Of a stretch of DNA of 38,272 bases, positions 1 to 8,047 are shown piece after piece. Origin of the DNA: Longimicrobium terrae (lineage in GTDB: Bacteria; Gemmatimonadota; Gemmatimonadetes; Longimicrobiales; Longimicrobiaceae); assembly GCF_014202995.1 (NCBI RefSeq), contig NZ_JACHIA010000034.1:1-38272 (forward strand), given 5' to 3'. The translations under genes were made by a program, and so were the position numbers. How positions within the stretch are numbered: position 1 is the stretch's first letter; each line of letters starts with the position of its first letter. The notes beneath the pieces were generated by a model. The model ran no database searches. It had not been told where the DNA came from and saw nothing but the letters and a program-made list of their open reading frames with translations.

Positions 1-73
1 AGATTGTCGCTGCAACCCACTGTGTGGAATCAGCTTGCGGCACCTTCAGCTGAAGTTTAGCCGGACACTAGTG

Positions 74-136
74 ACCCTCCCCCAGTCTTTTTTGGGGGAG
101 GGTGGGCCGGTGGTGCCGGCCCGGGTGGGGGCCGCC
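74..136 (+). repeat. Intergenic hairpin repeat A, copy 1
   Basis: A C-rich arm (CCCTCCCCCA) and its complement (TGGGGGAGGG) flank a T-rich loop, followed by a second GC-rich palindrome (GCCGG..CCGGC). The same 60-65 bp occur at 27557, 28093, 29691 and 33810. This copy stands alone, with no B element beside it. Confidence 0.9.
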
Positions 137-181
137 CCGGGCTCCGCAACCCGCACCGAACCACCCGCACCGGAACAGAAA

Positions 182-210
182 AGCCCCGCCGATCAATGAT
201 CGGCGGGGCT
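182..210 (-). terminator. Rho-independent terminator of the response regulator gene
   Basis: A perfect 13-bp stem with a 3-nt loop lies 21 nt beyond the stop codon of the minus-strand response regulator. It is followed on that strand by a run of four T. Confidence 0.85.
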
Positions 211-231
211 TCCGGACGGTACGGCGCGCGG

Positions 232-624
232 CTACTGCGCGGCGGCCGCGGCGAGCCGGTCCAGCATCTTGCGCACTTCCTCAACCACGCGGCGCGGCTC
301 GATGGGCTTGGCCAGGTACCCCTCGCACCCGGCCTCCGCGGCGCGCTGGCGGTCCTCGGCCATGGCGTGCGCGGTGAGCGCGATCACGGGAATGTGCGCG
401 GTTTCCATGTCGGCCTTCAGGCGGCGCGTGGCCTCCCAGCCGTCGATCCCCGGCATGGCGACGTCCATCAGGATCACCGCGGGCCTCCGCTCACGCGCGA
501 GACGAATGCCGTCCTCGCCGTTGGCGGCCTCGATGACGTCGATGCCCACATGGCGAAGGATGGTCGTATAGATAGTACGATTGTCCTCGTTGTCTTCCAC
601 GAGGAGCACAGTCGGGGAACTCAT
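232..624 (-). CDS. Single-domain response regulator (CheY-like receiver)
   Basis: A 130-residue protein consisting only of a receiver domain. It would relay phosphoryl groups from a histidine kinase in the cytoplasm. The acidic pair E10-D11, the phospho-acceptor D54 (in MDVAMPG), the switch T84-A85 and the K106-P107 pair are all present, so it should be phosphorylatable. There is no output domain, so it probably acts by protein contact (phosphorelay, motility or a kinase partner). No kinase is adjacent. I chose the start at MSSPTVLL because the receiver fold begins there; an upstream in-frame ATG would add 18 residues with no family similarity. It is transcribed away from the amidohydrolase and ends at a strong terminator. 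The partner kinase cannot be named from this window. Confidence 0.9.
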   Translation of the reverse strand: MSSPTVLLVEDNEDNRTIYTTILRHVGIDVIEAANGEDGIRLARERRPAVILMDVAMPGIDGWEATRRLKADMETAHIPVIALTAHAMAEDRQRAAEAGCEGYLAKPIEPRRVVEEVRKMLDRLAAAAAQ

Positions 625-761
625 GATGTCGGGCCTGTCGTATACGGGGTACTTCTCCGGTCGCCTCCGCCCGTGCAAGAAGCGTGGCAGGCCCGGATTG
701 ACGTATGTAGTACCACACCGCGCCCATTCGGTTCACCCGGGCGGAAAAGCGGGGTGGCGAT

Positions 762-791
762 TTGCCCGGGATGCCGCGTTGTGGCTATCCT
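762..791 (+). promoter_or_regulatory. Candidate promoter of the amidohydrolase gene
   Basis: TTGCCC at 762-767 and TATCCT at 786-791 are 18 nt apart, about 62 nt before the ATG. The shape resembles the TTGnnn-N17-TAnnnT sites elsewhere in the window. Assigned by eye. Confidence 0.45.
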
Positions 792-853
792 TTCCGCCCA
801 CCGGCAGCACGGCGCCGCCGGGTTCCGAACGCCCAATCCGACGCAGAGCGCTG

Positions 854-2029
854 ATGACCGTCGCCGACGAAACCGAACTGCTGGTCCGCACCCGGCGCGA
901 CCTGCACCGCCACCCCGAGCTGGGATTTCAGGAGCACCGCACCGCCGGCATCGCCGCCGAGCGCCTGCGCGCGGCGGGGTACAAGGTGCAGACCGGGCTC
1001 GCGGGCACCGGCGTGGTGGGCACGCTGCACGGCGGCGCCGGCACCGGCCCCACGCTGCTGCTGCGCGCCGACATGGACGCGCTCCCCATTCACGAGCAGA
1101 CCACGCACGACTTCCCCAGCGGCACCGAAGGCGTCATGCACGCCTGCGGGCACGACGCGCACGTGGCCATCGGGCTGGCCGTGGCCGAGCGGCTGGCGCG
1201 GTCGCGCGGCGAGTGGGGCGGTACGGTGAAGTACATGTTTCAGCCCGCGGAAGAGGGGCTGGGCGGCGCCGTGGGGATGATCGACGCGGGCGTGCTGGAC
1301 GGGGTGGACGCGGCGCTGGGGCTGCACGTGTGGCTGGGACTGCCCAGCGGCATCGTGGGCGTGGTGCAGGGGCCGCAGATGGCGGGGGCGGGCGAGTTCC
1401 ACGTCACCATCCACGGCCGCGGCGGCCACGGCGCCATTCCGCACGAGACGGTCGACGCGCTGATGATCGCCAGCCAGTGCGTGGTGGCGCTGCAGACGGT
1501 GGTGTCGCGAACGGTGTCGCCGCTGGAACCCGCCGTGGTGACCGTGGGATCGTTTCACGCCGGCACGGCGCACAACGTGATCGCCGCCACCGCGGAACTG
1601 GTGGGCACCCTCCGCGCGTTCGATCCCACGCTGCTGGACGAGCTTCCCGGGCGCGTGGAAGGGGTGATCGCCGGCGTGTGCGCTGCCCTGGGCGCCACCT
1701 ACGACTTCCAGTACCGCAAGGAGGCCACGCCCACCGTCAACGACCGCCGGCTGGCGGAAATCGTGCGGGTGGAGGCGGAGCGCATCGTGGGCGCGGAGCG
1801 CGTGCGCACCGATCCGGACGTGCGCACGATGGCGGCGGAGGACTTTGGCGACGTGCTGGAGCAGGTGCCGGGGTGCTACTTCTTTGTGGGCGGGCGCAAC
1901 GAGGAGCGCGGGATGATTCACCCGCACCATTCCGCGCACTTCGACCTGTGCGAAAGCTGCATGCCCGTGGGCGTGGACGTGCTGGAGGCGGCTGCCCTCC
2001 GCGTGCTCAAGGGCGGATTGGCAAGCTGA
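854..2029 (+). CDS. M20-family amidohydrolase (hippurate / N-acyl-amino-acid hydrolase type)
   Basis: A 391-residue zinc- or manganese-dependent hydrolase predicted to split N-acyl amino acids or related amides in the cytoplasm. Family motifs appear in order: HRHPELGFQE near the N terminus, RADMDALP, the metal-binding HACGHDAH, FQPAEEG with the catalytic acid, GRGGHGAIPH in the lid/dimerisation domain, AAEDFG, and a C-terminal PHHSAHFD supplying the last metal ligand. Length and order match the M20D amidohydrolases. No signal peptide is seen. The ATG chosen begins the conserved part; the open frame extends further upstream without similarity. It has its own candidate promoter and terminator, so it is probably monocistronic. 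The substrate cannot be read from the sequence. Confidence 0.9.
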   Translation: MTVADETELLVRTRRDLHRHPELGFQEHRTAGIAAERLRAAGYKVQTGLAGTGVVGTLHGGAGTGPTLLLRADMDALPIHEQTTHDFPSGTEGVMHACGHDAHVAIGLAVAERLARSRGEWGGTVKYMFQPAEEGLGGAVGMIDAGVLDGVDAALGLHVWLGLPSGIVGVVQGPQMAGAGEFHVTIHGRGGHGAIPHETVDALMIASQCVVALQTVVSRTVSPLEPAVVTVGSFHAGTAHNVIAATAELVGTLRAFDPTLLDELPGRVEGVIAGVCAALGATYDFQYRKEATPTVNDRRLAEIVRVEAERIVGAERVRTDPDVRTMAAEDFGDVLEQVPGCYFFVGGRNEERGMIHPHHSAHFDLCESCMPVGVDVLEAAALRVLKGGLAS

Positions 2030-2064
2030 TCCGCGTCGGCATTGATGGATGGATCGATGACAGA

Positions 2065-2102
2065 AGCCCGGCTTCCGCACAGAGCGGAGGCCGGGCTTTT
2101 TT
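2065..2102 (+). terminator. Rho-independent terminator of the amidohydrolase gene
   Basis: A 14-bp stem with one G-U pair and a short loop, followed by six T, 36 nt after the stop codon. Confidence 0.9.
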
Positions 2103-2156
2103 CTCGTCATCCATCCCCGCTGCCGTCACCTGAGTTTTCTTGCCTCCAACTCACGC

Positions 2157-2283
2157 GGGGGCGACTGAAGTCGCGGCAACAACGGCGCGAAGTCCGCCTG
2201 CGCGGACTGTAGGGGACAGTGCCGTTCGCATCGGCAAGTCGGGGCGCGGCCGCCTATCCAGCCTATCCCTGAGCGAATGAATC
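2157..2283 (+). repeat. Intergenic repeat D, left flank of the insertion sequence
   Basis: It contains GCGACTGAAGTCGC (hairpin) and AGTCCGCCTGCGCGGACT (hairpin), then a variable part with GGCGGCCG-like sequence, and ends in GAGCGAATGAAT directly at the IS end. A near-identical copy lies at 13790-13905. Confidence 0.85.
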
Positions 2284-2306
2284 GATAGCAAGGCCTTTTG
2301 TTGACA
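2284..2306 (+). repeat. IS terminal inverted repeat, left
   Basis: GATAGC-N10-GTTGACA pairs with the complement at 3605-3627. It lies immediately downstream of the transposase stop codon. Confidence 0.75.
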
Positions 2307-3545
2307 TCAGGCATGAGGCACCGGGTGGAAAGTGATCGGCTGGACAGGGAGCCAGACGCGATCGAAGTCATCCGGATTGAGCCGCAGGGCGTGCCGCAGC
2401 TTGAGCATGTTGTTCACGCCCTTCGTGCTCCACAGCACACCGACGTCGGTCCTGCGGTTTACCTCCCGCATCTCCCGCTCGGCCAGGCTCGTGGTCCGCG
2501 CGGCAGAGGGTTCGTCGTACAGGATGCGGCTCCCTGAATCCCGCAGCATCGCCTTTGCGCGGCGGTGCGGCAACGCCTGCCAGAATGCCTCGAAGCGCAG
2601 CTGCTTCACCGCCGGCGGGTCCAGGCTCCACAGGATGGCGTTGAGTTCCTGCACCCGCTCCTTGCGCTCCGCGACGGGTACGTGGTCCAGCGCCATCAGG
2701 TGCTTCGACGTGTGTCCCATGTGCCACTCGCAGAGCTGGTGGCGCACGCCCGGATGCTGGCGGGCAAGGACTTCCGGGATCCCGGCCTCCCGGTCCGTCA
2801 CGATCACGTCGGACGCGATCCCGGCAGGCAGCGCCTCCGACCAGCCGACCGGCCCGATGGACCAGCCCGCGATCCGCTTGCGGACACGGGGGCGCCCGTT
2901 CTCCGTGCAGCGGCCCAGGATCTGGAATGCAATCCGCACGTCGGTGCCATACCGGCTCTTCCCCGCGGGCACCTTGGTCCCATCCGCCATCGCCACCTTG
3001 CAGCCAGGGGCCGGGGTGAAGACGACCTTCTCGCCGCGCGCCTGTACGCAGCGGTGCAGCGTGCGTGGCGAGACGCTGCTGCCCAGCCACGTCTTCGCCA
3101 GCGAGCAGGTCTTCCCGTACGACTGGTTCGTGACGGCCTCGACCAGCTTGCGCTCCAGTTCCTCGGCGATGCGCTGGCGTGGCCTGATGCCGAGCAGTTC
3201 CGCGTACGGACTCCACGTTCTGCCGCACTCGCGACACGTGACCTGCCGCAGCGCGAAGCACAGCACGCCGGAACTGATGCGCAGCTTCCGCCGGCGACAG
3301 CCACGGGCCCCGAGTCTGGCGTCCGGACCCACATGTACCACACCGCACCGGTGGCAGACGATCTCCGCCTCACCCGCGAAGACCCGCTCCAGGTGCTCCT
3401 CCTGAGCCTGCTCCACGATCCTGGCCGCAGCCCCCAGGGCGAGCTCCCGGCCGATGCGGGGCAGCCCGTTCGCTAGGTCGTTGATCCCGGTGGCAGACAC
3501 GGTTACGTTCCACGACAGCTGGATACTGGTTTCCAGCGTGAGCAT
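2307..3545 (-). CDS. DDE transposase with N-terminal zinc ribbon
   Basis: A 412-residue transposase that should cut and join the ends of the surrounding element. Two CxxC pairs (C64/C67 and C104/C107) form a likely zinc ribbon for DNA binding. A helix-turn-helix-like stretch follows (residues 130-170, SYGKTCSLAKTW..SVSPRTLHR). Candidate catalytic acids are D188 (MADGTK), D251 (VIVTDREAG) and a glutamate at 357-361 (EREMREVNRR), with a CEWHMGH motif at 272-278. I chose the ATG at 3545 because GGGAGG lies 6 nt upstream of it. An in-frame GTG 54 nt upstream would add 18 residues overlapping the inverted repeat region. The reading frame is complete. Assignment to the ISKra4 family is a guess from the NRRTDVG..WS..GV ending. 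Confidence 0.9.
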   Translation of the reverse strand: MLTLETSIQLSWNVTVSATGINDLANGLPRIGRELALGAAARIVEQAQEEHLERVFAGEAEIVCHRCGVVHVGPDARLGARGCRRRKLRISSGVLCFALRQVTCRECGRTWSPYAELLGIRPRQRIAEELERKLVEAVTNQSYGKTCSLAKTWLGSSVSPRTLHRCVQARGEKVVFTPAPGCKVAMADGTKVPAGKSRYGTDVRIAFQILGRCTENGRPRVRKRIAGWSIGPVGWSEALPAGIASDVIVTDREAGIPEVLARQHPGVRHQLCEWHMGHTSKHLMALDHVPVAERKERVQELNAILWSLDPPAVKQLRFEAFWQALPHRRAKAMLRDSGSRILYDEPSAARTTSLAEREMREVNRRTDVGVLWSTKGVNNMLKLRHALRLNPDDFDRVWLPVQPITFHPVPHA

Positions 3546-3604
3546 GAGGCGCCTCCCTTCTCGCGTGATGGGGTTCGGTGCCTCATGCTCTTTTTTCACC
3601 CCGT

Positions 3605-3627
3605 TGTCAACATAACGCTACGCTATC
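3605..3627 (-). repeat. IS terminal inverted repeat, right
   Basis: On the minus strand it reads GATAGC-N10-GTTGACA, matching the left end. It lies upstream of the transposase gene. Confidence 0.75.
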
Positions 3628-3720
3628 AATTCATTCGCTCCCGGGCGGCGGCCGCGATGCACTCCGTCGATCACACCGAGGTGTCCGCCGCAGTCCGCGC
3701 AGGCGGACTGTGGGGCAGGC
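3628..3720 (-). repeat. Intergenic repeat D-like element, right flank of the insertion sequence
   Basis: It begins with AATTCATTCGCTC at the IS end, then GGCGGCGGCCGCG, and contains AGTCCGCGCAGGCGGACT. It is the same type of element as the left flank but inverted relative to it. Confidence 0.7.
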
Positions 3721-3840
3721 TTCGGTTCGCTTCGACGGAGCACGGCGCGTCGGCCGGCGCGGGGCGGCCGGGTTCGGCGCGGGAAAGGGGCGGAGCGTCC
3801 CTCCGTGCGGACGGTGGCGGCAGGTGAGGGGCGGCGGCGG

Positions 3841-4626
3841 TCAGTTCGGCGCGGGAGCCGTGTCGGGAAAGGCGTCGCCGAGGACTTTGCGGATGAAGCG
3901 CTCGTCGGGGCGCGCGCACTTGCCGTGCGCGGTGCACACCCAGGCCGGCGAGTACGGCCGCACCCGGTCGAAGAGCGACACCAGGCTGGCGCGGCTCTGC
4001 GCGTGATCGGCGGTAAAGATGTGCGACGCGGGACGATAGCCGGTAACGTACGACCGGTACACGGCATCCCCCACGTACAGCACGCCGCGGATCAGGTACG
4101 ACGCGCTCCCCGCCGTGTGCCCGGGATTCAGGAACGCCCGCACTGTATCGCCACCGATGACCATCACGGTGTCGGCGGAAAAGGAATGGACGTTCACCTC
4201 GCCCGGCCACGGCGCGGGATTGCCGAGCACAAGGTCGCCCGCACGCGACGGCAGGTCTGCGTGCTCCTTCAGGCTTTCCAGCATGGCCCGCTCGCTCGCC
4301 CCCACGTGAAAGCGCGCCTGCTGCACCGCGCGCCACGCCCCGATGTGGTCGCGGTGGCTGTGCGTGACGAACACGTCCGTCACGTCCTCCGGCCGGGCGC
4401 CGATGCGTGCCAGCCCGCGCCGCAGCGGCCGCGCGGCGCCGGTCCATCCCAGGTCCACCAGCAGCACGCCGCTTTCCGTCCGCACCGCGTAGATAGTGCT
4501 TTCCCACGGGTACGAGGTGGGGATGGCGATGGACGCGGGGCCCTCCACCGCGTTCAGGTGCATGGTGCACCCGGCGGCGGCAAGCGGAAGGGCAAGGAGC
4601 GTGAGCAGGCGGGCGATCCGGCGCAT
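3841..4626 (-). CDS. Metallo-beta-lactamase-fold lipoprotein hydrolase
   Basis: A 261-residue MBL-fold hydrolase, probably anchored to a membrane facing the periplasm. The N terminus is a lipoprotein signal ending in AAGC, with Cys20 as the lipidated residue. The zinc signature HSHRDH is at 89-94, further ligands are H170 (NPGHTAGS) and D187 (YVGDAVY), and H234 (CTAHGK) completes the site, so a dinuclear metal centre looks intact. The fold serves beta-lactamases, lactonases, glyoxalases and phosphodiesterases. The sequence does not say which applies, and the lipoprotein form suggests an extracytoplasmic substrate. It lies downstream of the chemoreceptor gene on the same strand, but a terminator between them suggests separate transcription. 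No clear ribosome binding site was seen before the ATG. Confidence 0.87.
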   Translation of the reverse strand: MRRIARLLTLLALPLAAAGCTMHLNAVEGPASIAIPTSYPWESTIYAVRTESGVLLVDLGWTGAARPLRRGLARIGARPEDVTDVFVTHSHRDHIGAWRAVQQARFHVGASERAMLESLKEHADLPSRAGDLVLGNPAPWPGEVNVHSFSADTVMVIGGDTVRAFLNPGHTAGSASYLIRGVLYVGDAVYRSYVTGYRPASHIFTADHAQSRASLVSLFDRVRPYSPAWVCTAHGKCARPDERFIRKVLGDAFPDTAPAPN

Positions 4627-4706
4627 GACGAGGAAGCGGCTGGAGACGTGGATGACGGCTTCGGATACCCGGCGCGCATCCCGGAGGTTCGCCGCCGAAA
4701 ACGCGA

Positions 4707-4735
4707 GCGGGGCACGGCGAATAGCCGTGCCCCGC
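4707..4735 (-). terminator. Rho-independent terminator of the chemoreceptor gene
   Basis: A perfect 12-bp stem with a 5-nt loop starts 27 nt after the stop codon. On the minus strand a short T run follows after five bases. Confidence 0.7.
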
Positions 4736-4761
4736 CCGTCATCCCTCCGCGACGTCCGTGA

Positions 4762-6546
4762 TCAGGCGGCCCAGGCGGCGGGCCCTCCCGCGACGGCGGC
4801 CAGCGGCGGCGCGGGCTCTTCCATCTCCGCGTCCCCGCCGTCCTGCGTGCGGAACCGGCCCACGTCCGCCTGCAGCTCCGTGGCGATCTGCGACAGTTCC
4901 TCCGCGGAGGCGCTCATCTCCTGCATGGAGGCGTTGATCTCTTCCACGGCGGCGGCGGCGTTTTCCGCGGCGGCGGCGTTCAGCCTGGACAGGGTGACCA
5001 GCGCGTCCATGGCGTCTTCCGAGCCGGCTTCCACCTCGGCCGGGTCCACGCCCACGCTGGTGAGCGCCGCGCGGCTCGCCCGGGCCATGCCGTCGGCCTC
5101 CTGCGAAATCGCACCCACGTCCCGCACCGTCTGGTCCACCACCGAAACGATCTCGCGCAGCGCCGCGCCCGCGTCGTTGGCCAGCGCCGCGCCCTGCTTC
5201 ACCTCGGCCGTGCCGCGCTCCATCGTCTCCACCGCGCGCGTGGTCAGCTGCTGCACTTCGCGGATGATGTCGGCCGCTTCGGCGGCGGAGGTGCCGGAGC
5301 GCGTGGCCAGCTTGCGCACCTCATCCGCCACCACCGCGAAGCCGCGCCCGTGCTCGCCCGCGCGGGCCGCTTCGATGGCCGCGTTCAGCGCCAGCAGGTT
5401 GGTCTGCTCAGCGATGTCCGTAATCGAACGGGTGATGCGGCTGATCTGCTCGGACCGCGCGCCCAGCTCGCCGATCTGCTCCGCGGCGTTCACCACCGTG
5501 CTGCGGATGCGGTCCAGCCCGCCCACCGCGCCCTCGATGACCCGCGAACCGTCGCGCGCCACCGTGGAGGCGCGCTGCGAGGCGGCGGACACGGCCTCCG
5601 ACCGGCGCGCCACGCTGCCGATGGAGCGCGCCATTTCACCCAGCGTGCTGGCCATGCGCTGCGTGTTCAGCGCCTGCTCCTGAGAGCTGGCCGCCACTTC
5701 GCTCAGCGAGCGCGCCACGTCTTCCGCCGCCGACGTCACGTGGTCCGCCGCGGCGTTGAAGGTCTGCGCCACCTCCGACACCTCGTGCGCGCGGTTGCGC
5801 ACGCCCTGCACCGCGTCGGACAGCCGCTGCGTGCCGTTGTTCACCGCCGCCACCGCGTCGCCCACCGCGCCGCCGCCGTGCTCCGCACGCGCCGTGAGGT
5901 CGCCCTGGCCCAGCCGCCCCGCCAGCGTCACCAGCCGCTCGGCCGCGCGCGTCTCCTGCTCCAGGATGCGCGCGATGTACACCAGCACCGCCACCTCGAA
6001 CACCACCCAGCCGGCGTGGACGGCCACGATCCCCCATCCCTGGTGGTCCTGAAAGATGCGGATGCCGGAACCGGACATCTGCATCATGTGGAACACCGCG
6101 TGGTAGACCGCCGTCACCGCGGCGCCCACGACCGGAACGCGCCAGTCGCGGTACAGCAGCGTAAAGGCGAGGATGGCGAAGATGTGAAAGTGCATCTCGA
6201 TCATCCCGCCGGTCTGGTGGATGATCAGCATGGAAATGGTCTGCAGCGCCGCGGCCAGCGTCAGCCGCGCGGCCACGCTTCCCTCCCAGCGCCACGCCAC
6301 GAACCAGCCCACGGCCACCGTGCCGCCGCCCCACAGGATCGCTTCGCGCAGCGTGCCGCGAAGGGGGACCAGCGCAAAGATCAGGACCAGGTGCGCCACC
6401 AGCAGGTTGCGCAGCACGCGATCGGCGGTGCGGTAGCCCGCCTCCAGCAGCCCGTGATCACCATCCGCCTCGTCGCGCACGACGGAAATCCCGGCGAGCG
6501 AAACCAGCCCGCCCCGAATCGTCTGGTCCATTCTTTCGAGCCACAT
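4762..6546 (-). CDS. Methyl-accepting chemotaxis protein with multi-helix membrane sensor
   Basis: A 594-residue chemoreceptor. Residues about 45-215 form roughly six membrane helices carrying a histidine-rich motif (IEMHFHIF) and a second cluster (VYHAVFHMM); the usual periplasmic ligand domain is missing. A HAMP-like linker follows (about 220-275), then a long signalling coiled coil. The conserved hairpin tip ([19 protein letters not shown], then [19 protein letters not shown]) should contact CheA and CheW. No C-terminal CheR-tethering pentapeptide is seen; the end is Pro/Ala-rich. The ATG at MWLERMDQ is preferred over a TTG 45 nt upstream because a GGGGAA element precedes it. No other che gene is in the window, so its array partners are elsewhere. 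The sensor probably detects a membrane-associated or redox signal, but the ligand is unknown. Confidence 0.92.
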   Translation of the reverse strand: MWLERMDQTIRGGLVSLAGISVVRDEADGDHGLLEAGYRTADRVLRNLLVAHLVLIFALVPLRGTLREAILWGGGTVAVGWFVAWRWEGSVAARLTLAAALQTISMLIIHQTGGMIEMHFHIFAILAFTLLYRDWRVPVVGAAVTAVYHAVFHMMQMSGSGIRIFQDHQGWGIVAVHAGWVVFEVAVLVYIARILEQETRAAERLVTLAGRLGQGDLTARAEHGGGAVGDAVAAVNNGTQRLSDAVQGVRNRAHEVSEVAQTFNAAADHVTSAAEDVARSLSEVAASSQEQALNTQRMASTLGEMARSIGSVARRSEAVSAASQRASTVARDGSRVIEGAVGGLDRIRSTVVNAAEQIGELGARSEQISRITRSITDIAEQTNLLALNAAIEAARAGEHGRGFAVVADEVRKLATRSGTSAAEAADIIREVQQLTTRAVETMERGTAEVKQGAALANDAGAALREIVSVVDQTVRDVGAISQEADGMARASRAALTSVGVDPAEVEAGSEDAMDALVTLSRLNAAAAENAAAAVEEINASMQEMSASAEELSQIATELQADVGRFRTQDGGDAEMEEPAPPLAAVAGGPAAWAA

Positions 6547-6553
6547 GGGTGTT

Positions 6554-6574
6554 CGTTTCCCCAGCGGGGAAACG
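6554..6574 (-). promoter_or_regulatory. Leader hairpin covering the Shine-Dalgarno of the chemoreceptor gene
   Basis: A perfect 9-bp stem with a 3-nt loop. Its 3' arm (GGGGAAACG) contains the only Shine-Dalgarno-like stretch, 7 nt before the ATG. Folding would hide the ribosome site, so translational control is possible. Confidence 0.5.
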
Positions 6575-6604
6575 GCTACAACATGATGCAATCCTGAGAC
6601 ATCA

Positions 6605-6633
6605 ATTGTAGCAGAAAGGCAACGCCGGGAGAA
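6605..6633 (-). promoter_or_regulatory. Candidate promoter of the chemoreceptor gene
   Basis: On the minus strand TTCTCC and TACAAT are separated by 17 nt. The -10 is close to consensus and the -35 is weak. The leader would be about 50 nt long. Confidence 0.5.
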
Positions 6634-6719
6634 GGGTGAGAACCCGCCGGGATCTGCACGATTCGCGCGCTGCTCCGGAGCGCTGGGCGACGCTCGTCAC
6701 CCGCGGACGCGGAGACGGC

Positions 6720-7571
6720 TCAGCCCTGCGCGGGCTGCATGCGGTCCCACAGCGTGCCGCGGGCCCGCCACAGAAAGGGAAAGAACGATTCGCGGTGCGT
6801 GGCCATGTGCTCCAGAAAGCGCACGCCGGAGCTGTTGGCGGTGCCGTGCACATCCGGCCCCAACGTGCGCTCCGCGGTGCGCGCGTGGACAAAGCGCCAC
6901 ATGCGGACCTCTTCGTCGTACTCCAGCAGCGCCTCGGCCAGGTGCACCAGGTCCCACTGCTCGCCGGTGCCGTGGCTGGCGGCGTACGCGTCCGCCGGGT
7001 CCGCGCCGCGCCGCGCGAAGGCCGCCTCGGCCGCGGTGCGCACGGAGGGCGCATCCCACAGCGCCGCCAGCGCGGGGGTCCACAGGCGCGAGTGCGGGCC
7101 GTGGCGCGGGTCGGGGTTGATTTCCGATTCCAGGTAGCGGCGAAACTCCGGCTCGCGCGCGCCCGACAGGATTTCCACCTCGTGCCACTGCCCGCTTTCG
7201 CCGCCGCTGGCGGGGACCAGGTGGTGGCGGAACGAGTAGAAGCCGCCCAGCGTCATGGTTTCCAGCACGCGCATCATGGGCGTGAACATGCGCACGACGG
7301 CGGTGCAGCGCCCCATCAGCCAGGTGGCCATCCCCAGGTCATCGGCGTCCAGCGCGGCGATGACGCGCGGCAGGTCCGTGCGCAGCTGCGCGAACCAGAG
7401 TTCAAAGCTCTGGTGCGTCACCACGAACAGGTGCTCGTCCGGGTGCCGCGCCGCCTCCCCGTCCGGCTGCAGCGACAGCAGCTGCGGCAGGTGCAGGTAG
7501 GTGCAGTAGTGCGTCTGCGCGGTGTCGCGGACAGTGTGGCCGCAGGGCAGCATGGTGGTGGACGCGGTCAT
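6720..7571 (-). CDS. kynA: Tryptophan 2,3-dioxygenase
   Basis: A 283-residue haem enzyme that opens the indole ring of L-tryptophan to N-formylkynurenine, the first step of the kynurenine pathway. Matching features are the N-terminal YLHLPQLLSLQ, DEHLFVVTHQSFELWF with F49 and H53 in the substrate pocket, R115 in FYSFRHHLVPASG (contacts the substrate carboxylate in known enzymes), the likely haem-ligand H229 in WRFVHART, and a late GTANSSG segment equivalent to the family's GTGGSSG loop. Length is normal for bacterial enzymes. It is cytosolic, with no signal peptide. No kynureninase or formamidase gene is nearby, so the rest of the pathway is elsewhere or absent. It lies upstream of the chemoreceptor on the same strand, but that gene has its own promoter. 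Confidence 0.88.
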   Translation of the reverse strand: MTASTTMLPCGHTVRDTAQTHYCTYLHLPQLLSLQPDGEAARHPDEHLFVVTHQSFELWFAQLRTDLPRVIAALDADDLGMATWLMGRCTAVVRMFTPMMRVLETMTLGGFYSFRHHLVPASGGESGQWHEVEILSGAREPEFRRYLESEINPDPRHGPHSRLWTPALAALWDAPSVRTAAEAAFARRGADPADAYAASHGTGEQWDLVHLAEALLEYDEEVRMWRFVHARTAERTLGPDVHGTANSSGVRFLEHMATHRESFFPFLWRARGTLWDRMQPAQG

Positions 7572-7775
7572 GACGATGGGATTGGGCGCGGTCGATCGAA
7601 CGGTCTCGTTCTCTCAATCTGCCCTTCCGGCGCCGCGCGGGAAAGCGGCCCGGCCGATGACCGGCGGATCGGCGCATGCGGCGGGTGCGCCCATGACCGG
7701 CCGTTCGCCCGGGAACCTCTGGACAAACGGGGGATTCAGCGCGAGGGGACAGGTCCATGCGAGCGGCCGACTGGG

Positions 7776-7848
7776 TGGCCCTCACCCCGCGTGCTGCGCA
7801 CGACGACCCTCTCCCACGAACAGATGTGGGAGAGGGAGCACACCCCAG
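7776..7848 (+). repeat. Hairpin repeat E, copy 1
   Basis: 73 bp identical to 38045-38117. It contains a perfect palindrome (CCCTCTCCCAC / GTGGGAGAGGG with an 8-nt loop) preceded by CTCACCCCGCGTGCTGCGCA. Confidence 0.95.
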
Positions 7849-7971
7849 TGTGGCGTGTCGATACGTCCGCGGCGCACCTGCAGGCTTCCGCCCGGCGGTT
7901 GAAACCGCGCCTGGAAACACACGAAGTCCGCCTGCGCAGACTGGACACCGTCCCCGCTCGGGTCCCGTGCA

Positions 7972-8047
7972 GTTGAAGCCCCGAACCGGATGCGCCAGCA
8001 GCCGGTGTCGGGGCTTACCGCTGTCTGAGCGGCGGATTCATTCGCTC
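7972..8047 (+). repeat. Palindromic repeat B, copy 1 (without A)
   Basis: GTTGAAGCCCCGA pairs with TCGGGGCTT, an inner stem ACCGG/CCGGT encloses ATGCGCCAGCAG, then CCGCT/AGCGG forms a small hairpin. It ends in ATTCATTCGCTC. Confidence 0.85.

Larger units (their letters stand above)
2284..3627 (-). mobile_element. Insertion sequence with one DDE transposase gene (family uncertain)
   Basis: The element is about 1344 bp. Its ends form imperfect inverted repeats: GATAGC, ten variable bases, then GTTGACA at both ends with identical spacing (18 of 23 positions match). CATGAGGCACC recurs just inside both ends. One intact transposase gene fills it. The bases just outside (GAGCGAATGAAT at the left, its complement at the right) are also inverted, so the true boundary could lie a few bases out. 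No target duplication is evident. The intact gene suggests recent activity. The protein looks closest to the ISKra4/ISLre2-like DDE group, judged from motifs only. Confidence 0.85.

Noticed and set aside
74-136. Repeat A as a rho-independent terminator
   Set aside because: The T run is in the loop, not after the stem. It occurs in both orientations regardless of gene direction.
6546-6591. TTG start for the chemoreceptor gene 45 nt upstream
   Set aside because: It would translate through a perfect hairpin and adds residues without similarity. The ATG at 6546 has a better ribosome site.
7572-7775. Possible small gene upstream of the dioxygenase gene
   Set aside because: No ribosome site, composition or similarity supports a gene.
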